A DNA stretch of 64,000 nt from Lysinibacillus macroides (GTDB lineage: Bacteria > Bacillota > Bacilli > Bacillales_A > Planococcaceae), in the NCBI RefSeq assembly GCF_001281525.1, contig NZ_LGCI01000010.1, forward strand, positions 412,489 to 476,488, read 5' to 3'. The stretch's first letter is position 1; each line of letters opens with the position of its first letter. This document shows, piece after piece, positions 25,687 to 35,547 of this stretch. The notes under the pieces were generated by a model, which saw nothing but the letters and a program-made list of their open reading frames with translations, was not told the DNA's origin and did no database searches. The position numbers were made by a program, and so were the translations under genes.

Positions 25687-25881
25687 GTGATGAAACATGC
25701 AAATGTACAAAATGCCGATTATTTTAAAACATATTTATCACTCGTAATGGAGCGTCGAGAGCTCACGTTACAGGAGGCTATTAATTTTATGATGGCGTCT
25801 TATTTCTATCATAATATAGAGCTTTATGGAGTAAAGCCAAAGGAGCAATTTGAATTAGCCATTCAGCAACTATCTGCGTAA
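25687..25881 (+). CDS. Small protein of unknown function
   Basis: A 64-aa charged protein (KHANVQNADYFKTYLSLVM through KPKEQFELAIQQLSA), not recognised. It reads as a small helical bundle with no signal or membrane segment. I choose GTG 25687 (GAGGAG ten bases upstream), and ATG 25690 is possible. A TATAAT lies at 25639-25644, so it has its own promoter. It shares the intergenic region with pstS, divergent from it, and could fall under the same Pho control. A strong palindromic terminator follows. Confidence 0.65.
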   Translation: MMKHANVQNADYFKTYLSLVMERRELTLQEAINFMMASYFYHNIELYGVKPKEQFELAIQQLSA

Positions 25882-25927
25882 AGCTTGTTTATACACTAAA
25901 TCGTTGTACTTCTTCATTATGATAAAA

Positions 25928-25955
25928 GGCGTTTGCTAAAGCTTTAGCAAACGCC
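25928..25955. terminator. Bidirectional terminator, 28-bp perfect palindrome
   Basis: The sequence GGCGTTTGCTAAAG is followed directly by its reverse complement, with AAAA on the left and CTCTTTA on the right. It lies between the small gene and the convergent chemoreceptor gene. Confidence 0.8.
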
Positions 25956-25965
25956 CTCTTTACTT

Positions 25966-27705
25966 CTATTGTAATTTAAATTTCGCGACAGATTGATTAA
26001 GCTCATCAGCAATTTTTACAAGCTCCTCCGAATTATGCACAATATCAGCCATGGCTATATTGGATTTTTGCATCAATGCGGAGGTATTTTCCACCCCTGC
26101 CTGTGCCTCTTCTGTCACCGCAGCCACATTTTCAATGGCATCATTCATATGACTACCGCGCTCTGAAATACTTCGTACATCATAAGCAATTCCTTGAATT
26201 TGCTGCTGCATTTGCTCCACCGCTTTATAAATTCGCTGGAAGGTTTCACCTGTTTCCTTTAACGTATTCGTCCCTTTATCTGCCTGCTCGTAACCTAGCT
26301 CAAGTGTCTTAACCACCTCGCTGGACTTCTCTTGAATACCCGAAACAATAGCAGTAATATCGCCAATAGAGCTTTTTACCTCTTCTGCTAGCTTTCGTAC
26401 CTCATCCGCTACAATGGCAAATCCTTTCCCATGCTGACCTGCACGAGCCGCTTCAATCGCAGCATTTAATGCCAATAAATTTGTTTGTTCTGCAATCCCT
26501 TCAATCACCTGCACCAAGCTAGAAATATCCTTTGATTGATGATCCAACGTCTTCACTTGTTCCACCGACTCCTCAACACTTTTATAAAGAATCGTAATCT
26601 GCTTTTCTGCCTCTATGATATGTGTAAAGCCTTGTTCTGTTAATGCAAGCACATCTACAGACTCTGTATGTAGCATAGTCCCCTTTTGATTGGCATCATC
26701 TATTTGCGTTGTAAAATCCTTCATCATTTCAGAAAGGTCAACCGTTGTTGCAGCCTGCTCCTCTGAGCCTAAAGCCAAGTCTGTCATTGTTTTCTCTACA
26801 ATATCATTACCCCGCTTGATTTCTTCCATCTGCCCAAATTGATGGCTAGACATGGCAGAAAGGTTCGAGGAATGCTGATGAATGCCTTGAATCACCTGCT
26901 TCAAATGATGGGTCATTTTTTGAAAGGCGGTTGTTAACGTACCAATTTCATCGGATCTATCTGTGTGAATCGCTATTGATAAATCACCTTCTCCCATTTT
27001 GTGAACCTGTTGGGCAAGCTTTTTTAATGGTGCTACAAGATAGTAGCTTAAGCTATAAACCACAATCATGCTGACTAAAAATGCCCCCCCGATAAAGAGC
27101 ATTAAATTTCTTTTTTGTTTTGCCATATCTGTATAAATGGCTGTCGCGTCTAAATCAGCGCCAATCACTCCGATTACTGCTCCTGAGCTTGCTTTGATGG
27201 GAATATATGCTGAAACTAGTGCCCCATACGACTCTTCATTTGTCATTTCAATTTGCATCTTGCCTGTTTGAAAGGTTTTTTCGATTCTCGGAAGAATCTC
27301 AGGGCTATCTTCTTTTTCGCCCAAAAGGGATTCATCCTCATCCCCGACTGGTAATCCATCTACCAAATAAAAATAATCATAGCCTTTGTCTGTTTGTGCA
27401 CGCCCCATTGTATATAAATAGACAAGACCTGTTGACTCGCGATATTCATTTAGCGTTTCGCGCAACTCAGAATAGTATGCTAGATCATGATCCGCTGCTT
27501 GTAATGTAATCTCTTGCTCATATCTCTCTATATCAATCTTATTGAGTGACTGCATAGCGATCGTGCCCGCTACATTGCTTAACGATTCTTCAATTAGTCG
27601 AATTGAAGAATGGTAGGTAGACCATGCAATCAACACAGACGTAATGAACACTACAATTGAAAAATAGAGTGTCATCTTTTTCTGAATACTCCCCCACATC
27701 CTCAT
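25966..27705 (-). CDS. Methyl-accepting chemotaxis protein
   Basis: A 579-aa transmembrane chemoreceptor. A helix near residues 12-32, an extracellular sensor domain of about 160 residues containing [25 protein letters not shown] (double-Cache-like membrane-proximal fold), a second helix near 200-220, a HAMP domain ([24 protein letters not shown]) and a long coiled-coil signalling domain with hairpin tip [41 protein letters not shown]. It signals to CheA/CheW at the cell pole. Ligand unknown. Unlike the tandem pair at 40.7-45 kb its sensor is shorter. Confidence 0.95.
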   Translation of the reverse strand: MRMWGSIQKKMTLYFSIVVFITSVLIAWSTYHSSIRLIEESLSNVAGTIAMQSLNKIDIERYEQEITLQAADHDLAYYSELRETLNEYRESTGLVYLYTMGRAQTDKGYDYFYLVDGLPVGDEDESLLGEKEDSPEILPRIEKTFQTGKMQIEMTNEESYGALVSAYIPIKASSGAVIGVIGADLDATAIYTDMAKQKRNLMLFIGGAFLVSMIVVYSLSYYLVAPLKKLAQQVHKMGEGDLSIAIHTDRSDEIGTLTTAFQKMTHHLKQVIQGIHQHSSNLSAMSSHQFGQMEEIKRGNDIVEKTMTDLALGSEEQAATTVDLSEMMKDFTTQIDDANQKGTMLHTESVDVLALTEQGFTHIIEAEKQITILYKSVEESVEQVKTLDHQSKDISSLVQVIEGIAEQTNLLALNAAIEAARAGQHGKGFAIVADEVRKLAEEVKSSIGDITAIVSGIQEKSSEVVKTLELGYEQADKGTNTLKETGETFQRIYKAVEQMQQQIQGIAYDVRSISERGSHMNDAIENVAAVTEEAQAGVENTSALMQKSNIAMADIVHNSEELVKIADELNQSVAKFKLQ

Positions 27706-28189
27706 TCCCCCTGTTATTTCTAAATACCCTACGAATGCCCCAAAGTCTATTTATGACAATTTATTTAATAAATTATACGACATTGTTATCTACTACTAAA
27801 CATTCCATTTTAAAGCGTAACACCAAATAAATTTTATAACTAGTCTTGAAAAGCATAAAAAAATAAAAGTGGATTCGGAAAAGTTTATTTTCCAAATCCA
27901 CTTTCATATAAGGTTTATTCCTGCTCATCTTCACCAATTTTTTCTTCTGTAATGGCTGGTAAAATTGACTATCCTAGATAAAATTCAACCTAAATCATAA
28001 AAGCTTTCTAGTACTAATTAACATCAACTTTTTCTATATTTTAACATATTCCCCTCTAACAGCTTGATTAGAGCCCGAAAGTAACAAGACTTTAAATTTA
28101 TTCGAATTGCTATTTCCTACTTAGCATTAAATATCGTGAAAAACAGATTTTATATTTAATCACTAGCGTGGTATTAAAATAGTTCAACG
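27706..28189. other. Intergenic stretch with hairpin and pbp scrap
   Basis: No intact gene. It contains a hairpin at 27869-27903 (AGTGGATT and AATCCACT arms), the C-terminal remnant of a pbp-like gene just beyond it, and otherwise AT-rich sequence up to the left end of an IS4-family remnant. Confidence 0.6.
27915..27965 (-). pseudogene. C-terminal scrap of a second PbpA-like gene
   Basis: On the minus strand the last codons read ILPAITEEKIGEDEQE then stop. The intact pbpA at 31871 ends ILPTITTDKIGEDAEE. The match ends at the Ile codon and a stop appears two codons upstream. The differences show a diverged paralogue rather than a fresh duplication. A hairpin follows the stop, as it does after the intact gene. 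Confidence 0.65.
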
Positions 28190-29396
28190 CCATAAGTAAA
28201 ACTGAATTTTCTATAATATGATTTATGCATAAAAAAACCTTTATAATGGTTGGATGATGGTAAGACTATCTAAATCCAAAATAAAGGACAATCACATGGG
28301 TAAGCTTGCGCGAAAAACATCATTTGAACAATGGCTTTTCCCTATTTCGACTACACCAATGGAGAAACTGATTAAAATCCACCAATTAAATCATTATACA
28401 AAGAAGCTGCTCATGGCTTCATTTCTGAAATTATTGTTATTTGCACAACTGAATGAAATCGAAAGTCTGCATGTGGTCAGTGATACGCTGTTTTCAGATG
28501 ACCTACAAAAAGCAACGAATTCAAATCATTAACTCTAGTACGTTGCCATTGAGTCTGAACAACCATCGATGGATTGAATTCCGTAAAACGAAGTCAGGCA
28601 TCAAGCTGCAATTACGCCTTGTTTATGTAGAAAAAACTGTTCCCATCCAGACAAACGCAAAAAACATGATCATGTTCAATTAGAAGTGTTGATAGATGAT
28701 AAAGAATGCATGTATGTCTTTGACCGTGGCTACTTGGGCTATGAGGGGTTTGACCATATGACAGATGACGGCTATTTTTTTGTGTCGCGTTTACAGAAAA
28801 ACGCCGTCACACGTGTACTAGGTACGTTTGAACTACCTGAAGATTCAACTGTATTAACAGATGAAATAATAGTCATTGGGACATCTCAAAACCGCGCTGA
28901 ACATCTCTTTCGTCGCATCAATATCCTAGACTCAGAAGGAAACGAGCTCCCTTTGATCATCAATAGCTTTGACTTACGTACAGACGAAATCGCTGAACTG
29001 TACAAATCACGCTAGGCCATCGAGTTGTTTTTCAAATGGATGAAGTAACCACTTGAATATCAAAAAATTCTACGGCAGGAGCTAAACAAGCTGTGCATAA
29101 TCAAGTGTACATCGCCATGATTGTCTACTGCTTACATATACTGGCTCAACTTCATACCAATAGCGCACGAACGTACTTACAAATCAGTCGATACTTAAAA
29201 GCGGCACCGTGGAAACCAGCACATAACTAGATTCGAAAAATTGCAGGGAAAGCTGTCCCATAAAGGGTTGTCTGTCTCTAACATACGCGCCAAAGGGTAT
29301 AGTAAAAAAATGGATGATTACTACCTCTGTTTAGATGTCTTCGTTTTTCTTCTTACAAGTAAAATAAAAAACAGAAAATCCAGTTAATTTTTATGC
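28190..29396 (+). mobile_element. IS4-family insertion sequence, degraded
   Basis: Inverted ends are visible: CATAAGTAAAACTGAATTTTCT (28191-28212) and, inverted, ATAAAAATTAACTGGATTTTCT (complement of 29370-29394). Between them lies a plus-strand transposase broken by a deletion and several frame changes. The total of about 1.2 kb is shorter than a full element of this type. Confidence 0.75.
28296..29230 (+). pseudogene. IS4-family transposase, broken
   Basis: Pieces in order: GKLARKTSFEQWLFPI...TLFSDDLQKA (intact N-terminus), IINSSTLPLSLNNHRWIEFRKTKSG (catalytic DSST Asp now Asn), DDKECMYVFDRGYLGYEGFDHMTDDGYFF (second catalytic Asp region), RAEHLFRRINIL and YKSR-AIELFFKWMK (the Y-R-E-K region, with a stop between). 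About 40-45 codons are missing between the first two pieces, and there are frameshifts near 28640-28690 and stops near 29013 and 29050. Not functional. Confidence 0.85.
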
Positions 29397-29795
29397 AACA
29401 TAGTGCTCTAAAATAAATATTACATCACAATTAAACAATTTTAAAATAGATGCATCCGCTCTAAAACTAAAAAAAAAAGAATAATTGTTAGTTGAGCGCA
29501 ATAAATTGACAAAGGTCTAGCCTTAAATTAAGCAACTTATGATGGCATTTACTACAATCAAATTAAGATACAGAACTGTACTTAATTGTTAGATACTACC
29601 TAACAATAATATACCCCTATTAGGTAGACAGATTAAAAACAAAATCTGTTTATCTAAATAGGGACATATCACTTTTAAATTATCTACTATTCTGGGGACG
29701 AGTTTAATATTATATAAGTGTCAAAACCATCATACTTTAAGACTCGACTCGTATATTCAAATTACCTTACTTTTTAGTTATGAGCTTTTATTGGT
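29397..29795. other. AT-rich gap between IS remnants
   Basis: No gene seen. The only structured item is the solo IS3-type end listed separately. The rest is AT-rich with poly-A tracts (29468-29480). Confidence 0.5.
29616..29660 (+). mobile_element. Solo IS3-type end (same element as at 1-629)
   Basis: CCTATTAGGTAGACAGATTA and the following AAATCTGTTTA match, in inverted orientation, the terminal 36-45 bp at 599-634 with three or four changes. No transposase sequence is attached. It is the trace of a deletion or of recombination through an IS end. Confidence 0.7.
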
Positions 29796-30122
29796 TTATC
29801 TTTCAGCCATCCATCCAGTATACCAATATCCACTACTATTTTTAGATTGGTAATATAAAGTTCCACTATATCTTTTACCATTTTTCGTCATGGTATAATA
29901 ATATGTTTCTCCTTCATAATATTTTAAATTTACACCATGTATAAATGCTGATGGAGCTGTAGTATTAACTAATTGTTTTTCTTCATTTCCTGATGAAAAA
30001 TTAATTGTTTCAGATGAGATTGAAGAATTAAGTTCTTTAGCTGAGGATGTCGATGTCAATGCTCCTGGAAACATTAGGACTCCACAAACAACTAAACCTG
30101 TAAATACTTTAGATATTTTCAT
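29796..30122 (-). CDS. Small secreted protein of unknown function
   Basis: A 108-aa protein with a clear signal peptide (MKISKVFTGLVVCGVLMFPGALTSTSSAKE), cut expected near Ala-Lys at 27-29. The mature part has a Ser/Asn-rich segment, then YYEGETYYYTMTKNGKRYSGTLYYQ and YWYTGWM, aromatic beta-strand sequence like a small extracellular beta barrel or cell-wall-binding repeat. ATG 30122 is preceded by GGGAG; the upstream frame to 30191 has no site. It has low GC and lies between two IS remnants, so it was probably acquired by transfer. Confidence 0.65.
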   Translation of the reverse strand: MKISKVFTGLVVCGVLMFPGALTSTSSAKELNSSISSETINFSSGNEEKQLVNTTAPSAFIHGVNLKYYEGETYYYTMTKNGKRYSGTLYYQSKNSSGYWYTGWMAER

Positions 30123-30431
30123 AACATGTACTCCCTTTATACCAATATAGTTTTTAGTTATTTTAAAATAAATATAATTCTGCTTAAGCATATTAATTCA
30201 CCCTCGAGTTAACTTAATTTTACCATGGATAATATAACCAATTCAATAATCAATTCACGCCAATTCACGCCATATATACCGCCATTTTTTGGCGGCGCTC
30301 GTAATAATAACTAGTACAATAGATGCATTGAATTTGGATGGGTTACTACCACCTAACCATTATAAAGGATTTTTTACACCTAGATTAAATTACGAAAAAT
30401 TTAGATTTGATAGAAGTATTGTATTATTTTA

Positions 30432-31327
30432 ATGCGACCTAGTGCGTTTAAATATTTCTTAAGTATGACATCAGAAGACTATGTCATTAATCCAAGTTCA
30501 CTGACAAAATTCCGTAAGTTCCGTTTCCAAGATATGAGCTTATTAGATATGCTCATTGCAAAATTATAGAGATTGTTATAGAGAAAGAAGTCATTAAAAA
30601 TAAAATAATAATCGTGGATGCCACCCATACAAAAGCACGCTATAATCAAAAATCAGCTATAGAATTTTTACAAGAGAAATCAAAAAATGTAAGAAAAGCT
30701 GTTTATCAAATCGATGAAAGAAAGTTTCTCATCAAAGACAAATTCTAACGAAATAAATAATAAAGTGTATTACTGCCGTCAAGTCATCGAGGTAGTTGAA
30801 TCTCAACCTCAAATTGAGATGATTCCAGCTGTAAAAGAAAAACTAAATGTTCTAAAAGAAGTGGTACAAGATTATGAGGGCAGTTAAGTTATTCGACAGA
30901 ACCAATTGCAGATTCTTCTTTCTTTGATTTTAAAACACATATTGTGACGAATGAATAATAACAGCTGCGGTAGTAACTACTGCCGAGAAGAGTGATGAAA
31001 AAGACCTTCAAAAATTAGTTGAAAAAAGTAAAAAAACAGGCATGACTAATGATACAGATTATTCTGAAAAAACAATATCCAGTATGTAAAAAGAAGAAGT
31101 CCCACTTATATCTAAACTAAATCCACAAATCACACAAGGTGAACGAAAAAAAGAAGATGGATTTGAGTTTAATAAAGATGCTAATATGGTATGTGTGTAA
31201 AGCTGGGTACACGGCCATTCACAAAGCACGGACAGGAAAGAAAAGTCAAGGTGCAACAGCCATTTTCACCGTGAATTTGAAACGAATTATTACATTTTTA
31301 AAAGAAAAAATAGTTAATGGAGAATAG
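30432..31327 (+). pseudogene. IS1182-family transposase, broken
   Basis: Successive plus-strand frames give SEDYVINPSSLTKFRKFR, IIIVDATHTKARYNQKSAIEFLQ (first catalytic Asp), KVYYCRQVIEVVE, SSFFGFKTHIVTNE (wider second-Asp region), TNDTDYSEKTISSM and AGYTAIHKARTGKKSQGATAIFTVNLKRIITFLKEK (C-terminus joined by deletion). Stops, frameshifts and at least one large deletion are present. It has been inactive for some time. Confidence 0.8.
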
Positions 31328-31328
31328 A

Positions 31329-31374
31329 AAAAGACAACTTTCTGTTCGGTATGAATCAAGAAGTTGTCTTTTTT
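31329..31374. terminator. Terminator hairpin between IS1182 remnant and a convergent fragment
   Basis: AAAAGACAACTT (31329-31340) and AAGTTGTCTTTT (31361-31372) form a 12-bp stem, followed by TT. Suitable for both strands. Confidence 0.65.
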
Positions 31375-31427
31375 AAAGTTAAACTCTTTCCACAATAAAA
31401 AAACTGTACGTTTTTCAGCATCCTTGC

Positions 31428-31616
31428 TCATTTATAGCGATCTTTTGCTGCACATATTGCTGGGTTTTGTTGTAGAAGATAGGTTTCATTCCATGGATTA
31501 TTCTTCAGAAAGTACTCAAGGGTTGTACGATCCTTTGGATGGTGACTAAAGGCATGGATTTCTGTTAATTTACCTGTGAACTCAATGCTCCAGATTCCAT
31601 CGATAAAATGGGGCAA
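31428..31616 (-). CDS. Unrecognised 62-aa frame, possible gene fragment
   Basis: An open frame (PHFIDGIWSIEFTGKL...AICAAKDRYK) without a clear ribosome site. The sequence resembles a real protein segment (WSIEFTGKLTEIHAFSHH) rather than noise, and it ends just before a terminator. I do not recognise the family. It lies in the IS graveyard, so it may be the tail of a lost gene. Confidence 0.25.
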   Translation of the reverse strand: MPHFIDGIWSIEFTGKLTEIHAFSHHPKDRTTLEYFLKNNPWNETYLLQQNPAICAAKDRYK

Positions 31617-31835
31617 ATACCGTAAAACAAGCTTTGTTGATTTGTTGGTGATATGTTAATCTATTCAACAGACAGATACACTCCTTAGATGGATGGTTGT
31701 GGGAGAACTTTCATTTTAACCAAAGAGTATATTCTGTCTTTTCATTTTGTTTGTTCGAAATTATTTGAAGCTTTTTTACTCATTTAGAGTTAATAATATT
31801 CATAGACCTTCTGTTAGTAATACTCTGCAACCTAA

Positions 31836-31867
31836 AAACCGCTAGCATCAGAAGACGCTAGCGGTTT
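31836..31867 (-). terminator. Terminator after pbpA
   Basis: Perfect 11-bp arms AAACCGCTAGC and GCTAGCGGTTT around a 10-nt loop, 4 bp past the pbpA stop codon; TTTTTAGG follows on the minus strand. Confidence 0.85.
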
Positions 31868-31870
31868 CTC

Positions 31871-34075
31871 TTATTCTTCCGCATCTTCACCAATTTTGTC
31901 TGTTGTAATAGTTGGTAAAATCGGTTGTTTAACATCACTAGCCGTCACTTTTTCAGCTTGATATTTTGCTTTTAACTCGAAATATTTATCCAGAGCTTTT
32001 CTCGCAATGTCACTATTAGCTGAAAATGGTTGATTAGGATTTGTTGATGCCCAAGGAATAACTACGGCATAGGCAATTTCAGGGTTTTCATACGGAGCAA
32101 AGCCAACATGAGTATAAGTAAGTGAATACGTACCCCAATATTGTCGTAAATCCCCATAGTATATTACTTCAGCTGTTCCTGTTTTCCCTGCCGCTGTATA
32201 TGGTGCATTTTCAAATTGTCTTTTAGCTGTACCCCTTGCACCTGTATAGACACGACGAAGCCCTTGTTTTACATAATCAATTTCTTCTTTAGGGTTATCA
32301 ATTTGATTTAAAATCCTTGGTCCAACTTCTGTTACTAATTGACCTAACGTTTGTCCATCTTTTGATGGTTTACGCACTTCTTTGACAACATGTGGCTGAA
32401 TACGATAACCACCATTTGCTACTGTCGAAATATACTGTGCTAATTGTAATGGTGTGTACGTATCATATTGTCCGATCGCTAAGTCAAGTATTTTCCCACC
32501 ATCGGTTGGGCCGGAAGAACCTCTTACACCACTAAACTCATTTGGTAAATCAATTCCTGTATTTACACCTAACCCAAATCTTGCGTAAGAATTACGCATT
32601 TTCGGGAATGTATTTTCATTTAAAAGAAGTGGCATCATATAACTATATGGTGTTCCATTAATAAGTAGAGCTGTTTTAAACATATAAACGTTTGAAGATT
32701 GCTCCAAGGCTCTTAAACCATCCATTGAAATATAGCTATTGTGATTAAAAATTGATTTTTTGGCATCAGTACCCTTCAACCAGATCGGTTCATCTCCTAA
32801 TACAGTATTTGGTGTAATGACCCCTTGACTGTAACCAGTTAATAATGTTGCTGCCTTAACTGCAGAACCTGCCTCATAAGCTGTTGTAAAGGTGCCATAC
32901 GAATAATCAACAACTTCATTATTTCCTGTTTCGGGATTTTTTTCTATTTTTTTACCAACCATTGATAAAATATCGCCTGTATTTGGGTCCATCATTACTA
33001 AAAAGGCACGATCAAGTAAAGACGAGGCCCCTTGTGATTTTAATTTAAGCAGTTCTTCTTCCACAATTTTATCGGTTTCTGCTTGTAGCTCACTATCCAA
33101 TGCTAAAACTAAATCTTTACCAGGCTCCCCTTCATAAGTTGTAACCGTATCAACTACCTGTCCCTTCTTATTCGTAATATTTTTTACAACTGTTTTTTGA
33201 CCTTGTAATAATTCCTCGTATTGCGCTTCAATATAACTTTCCCCAACACGGTCATTCCGTGAATAGCCACGTGCTAAATAATAATCAAGCCTTTCTTTTG
33301 GTATCCCCTTTGTTGGGACAGTTGTACGGCCAAGAATAGATAAGGACGATAATTTTACACGCTTCCAATCTGTTGTTGTGTTGACGCCTGGTAGCTCTGT
33401 TAAACGCTCTGATACACGGGCAAATTCATCTGCCGACACATTTTCACTTTTAATAATTTGAGGTGATAAATTATAACCAGATGCCATCTCTCGATAGATA
33501 GCTAATACTTCTAAATCTTCCGCTGTCAATTGTAAAAGCTCTTCATTTGTAATACGCTCACGTACAAGTTTATCAATCTCTGCATTGATTTGACTTGTTG
33601 TTATATCTTCTTTTTGTCGAATCTTGTCTTCTTCAGCCTTTGTCACTTTTTCGTAGGCAGCATCATGGTTTTTAAGTATCCAGAAATCCTGTTTATCACG
33701 CAACGTCACACGGTTTGTCGGCTGCTCCATTAATTGGGCTAGCTTCTCAGCGATTTTCAGCATTTCCTCTGTTGTCGTTGTTTGCATTTTCGTATAGGTA
33801 ACGGCATTTTCAGGGTGATTATCGACTAAAATACGCCCGTAACGATCGTACATACGGCCCCTTGGCACACTTGTATTTACAGGAACTTCCTCTTTACTCT
33901 CTAAAAACCGTACGTACTCTTCCCCTTTCACGATTTGCATATAACCGAGTCTAAAAATTAACATTGAAAATACAATAAATATTGCAAAGAAAAGGATATT
34001 CATACGAAATGTTAAATTAGAATGATGTTTTGCTTTAACACTCGCCGCGCGATTTTTTCCTGGTGCTTTGCGCAT
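31871..34075 (-). CDS. pbpA: Class B penicillin-binding protein (PbpA/PBP2-type transpeptidase)
   Basis: A 734-aa membrane-anchored DD-transpeptidase for cell-wall elongation. One N-terminal helix (residues 24-44), a dimerisation domain starting PRGRMYDRYGRIL, and a transpeptidase domain with active-site Ser404 in AGSAVK, SSN at 460-462 and KTGTAE at 631-636. The usual EPGS motif reads EAGS. Synteny (next to sodA, with pst beyond in B. subtilis) supports pbpA. The C-terminal tail is acidic and low-complexity (ITTDKIGEDAEE) and is echoed by the scrap at 27915. ATG 34075 follows AAGGAGGGG. Confidence 0.92.
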   Translation of the reverse strand: MRKAPGKNRAASVKAKHHSNLTFRMNILFFAIFIVFSMLIFRLGYMQIVKGEEYVRFLESKEEVPVNTSVPRGRMYDRYGRILVDNHPENAVTYTKMQTTTTEEMLKIAEKLAQLMEQPTNRVTLRDKQDFWILKNHDAAYEKVTKAEEDKIRQKEDITTSQINAEIDKLVRERITNEELLQLTAEDLEVLAIYREMASGYNLSPQIIKSENVSADEFARVSERLTELPGVNTTTDWKRVKLSSLSILGRTTVPTKGIPKERLDYYLARGYSRNDRVGESYIEAQYEELLQGQKTVVKNITNKKGQVVDTVTTYEGEPGKDLVLALDSELQAETDKIVEEELLKLKSQGASSLLDRAFLVMMDPNTGDILSMVGKKIEKNPETGNNEVVDYSYGTFTTAYEAGSAVKAATLLTGYSQGVITPNTVLGDEPIWLKGTDAKKSIFNHNSYISMDGLRALEQSSNVYMFKTALLINGTPYSYMMPLLLNENTFPKMRNSYARFGLGVNTGIDLPNEFSGVRGSSGPTDGGKILDLAIGQYDTYTPLQLAQYISTVANGGYRIQPHVVKEVRKPSKDGQTLGQLVTEVGPRILNQIDNPKEEIDYVKQGLRRVYTGARGTAKRQFENAPYTAAGKTGTAEVIYYGDLRQYWGTYSLTYTHVGFAPYENPEIAYAVVIPWASTNPNQPFSANSDIARKALDKYFELKAKYQAEKVTASDVKQPILPTITTDKIGEDAEE

Positions 34076-34633
34076 ATGTATTCCCCTCCTTATCTTGTAA
34101 TCATTTCAATACACGACACCTAGTATATCATTCGTAGGCAAAGATTGAAAACATCATTTATTTGACGGTACTTCATCACGAAAGGTTGCTCTTCTAGTGC
34201 CTTTTTGGATGCTATGCATCACTTTTGTTTCTCTATTCGTCTGATTCTTTATTCGATCTGTCATTTTTGCCTTTTTATCCACCACAACAAAAAAAGACTA
34301 TGCCAAAACTGTTGGCATAGTCCATTGCTTGATCATTATTTGTATTCCTGTAATTAAGTTCTTCCCTCCCCCAAAATCCCACCAAACCCTTACCACTACT
34401 GGCTTTATCGCTATTTCCCTTAAAAATAATCTGTAATTAAGTTCTTCCCCGAAATAGGCTTAAGATTGCAGATTTTAGAGCTTAGCGCGGTCATTTTTAG
34501 GCGCAAAAATGATATTAAGTTCTTCCCTGAAGTATGGATAAGAGAGTAGATTTAAGCGAGGGGAAATGCACGATAGCCAACGTTACAAATCTTGCCAAAC
34601 CCTTGATATGACTGTATTTAGCCAATAAAAAAA
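34076..34633. repeat. Long gene-free region with three copies of a 14-18 bp repeat
   Basis: No gene seen. ATTAAGTTCTTCCC occurs at about 34353-34366, 34436-34449 and 34514-34527 (the first two extend to CTGTAATTAAGTTCTTCCC), spaced about 80 bp. A strong hairpin GACTATGCCA-TGGCATAGTC lies at 34296-34322. The reverse complement GGGAAGAACTTAAT resembles the sodA ribosome site GGGAGGAACTTAAC. Confidence 0.5.
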
Positions 34634-34672
34634 GAACCGCACCACGTACAAAAATTGTACGAGCGCGGTCCT
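34634..34672 (-). terminator. Likely sodA terminator
   Basis: On the minus strand, GGACCGCGCTCGTACAA pairs with TTGTACGTGGTGCGGTTC and is followed by seven T. It is 110-150 nt past the sodA stop. Confidence 0.75.
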
Positions 34673-34780
34673 CAATCATCTTCCAATCTAACCTCTTACC
34701 CTTACTTCGGGTACCAACTTAGTATCAGCAGGAACCAACTTTAGAAGATGGGGAAAGACTTAGTTACAGGAAGATAATCA

Positions 34781-35386
34781 TTATTTTGCTGCTTGGAATT
34801 TCTCTTCTACTACATCCCAATTTACCACATTCCAGAATGCACCGATATAGTCTGGACGACGGTTTTGGTAGTTTAAGTAGTAAGCATGCTCCCAAACATC
34901 TAAGCCTAAAATTGGTGTTTTGCCTTCCATTACTGGAGAGTCTTGGTTTGGAGTAGACGTAACAGCAACTGAGTCACCATCAACGATTAACCAAGCCCAA
35001 CCTGAACCAAAGCGAGTTGTAGCAGCTTTTGCAAATTCTTCTTTGAAAGCATCGAAAGAACCGAATTTAGCATCGATTGCTTTTGCTACTTCACCAACTG
35101 GTGTATTTGAACCACCTGGTGCGATTACTTCCCAGAATAATGTATGGTTAGCATGTCCGCCACCATTGTTACGTACTGCTGTTTGTTTGTCGGCTGGAAG
35201 TGCATCAAGGTTTGCAATTAATTCATTTACATCTTTATCTGCAAATTCTGTACCTTCTAGTGCAGCATTCACGTTTGTGATATACGTTTGGTGGTGTTTT
35301 GTGTGGTGGATTTCCATTGTTTTTGCATCGATATGTGGTTCTAATGCGTCATAAGCGTAAGTTAATTGTGGTAATTCATAAGCCAT
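34781..35386 (-). CDS. sodA: Manganese superoxide dismutase
   Basis: A 201-aa Fe/Mn-family dismutase converting superoxide to peroxide and oxygen. Metal ligands are visible: His27 (MEIHHTKHH), His in [11 protein letters not shown], and Asp/His in [16 protein letters not shown] and the Gly-rich turn fit Mn preference. ATG 35386 has GGGAGGAAC seven bases before it. Neighbours yqgC upstream and pbpA downstream keep B. subtilis order. Confidence 0.97.
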   Translation of the reverse strand: MAYELPQLTYAYDALEPHIDAKTMEIHHTKHHQTYITNVNAALEGTEFADKDVNELIANLDALPADKQTAVRNNGGGHANHTLFWEVIAPGGSNTPVGEVAKAIDAKFGSFDAFKEEFAKAATTRFGSGWAWLIVDGDSVAVTSTPNQDSPVMEGKTPILGLDVWEHAYYLNYQNRRPDYIGAFWNVVNWDVVEEKFQAAK

Positions 35387-35547
35387 TGTTAAGTTCCTCC
35401 CTAAAATAAGAAATAATTAGTACATTCTTAGATTATCAAAATTGGTCAAACCATTCAACGAAAAAACCTTCAATTTGTCGATTTCAGCCTTTTGACTGAA
35501 AAACCGATACGTTTACTATTCTACCCTTTTTGCTTTTTCACAAAACC

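Noticed and set aside
34634..34690. Possible T-box-like motif (GAGGACCGCG) before the hairpin downstream of sodA
   Set aside because: The conserved TGGNACCRCG core is not met, no stem I is visible and no gene lies close downstream. It is better read as the sodA terminator.
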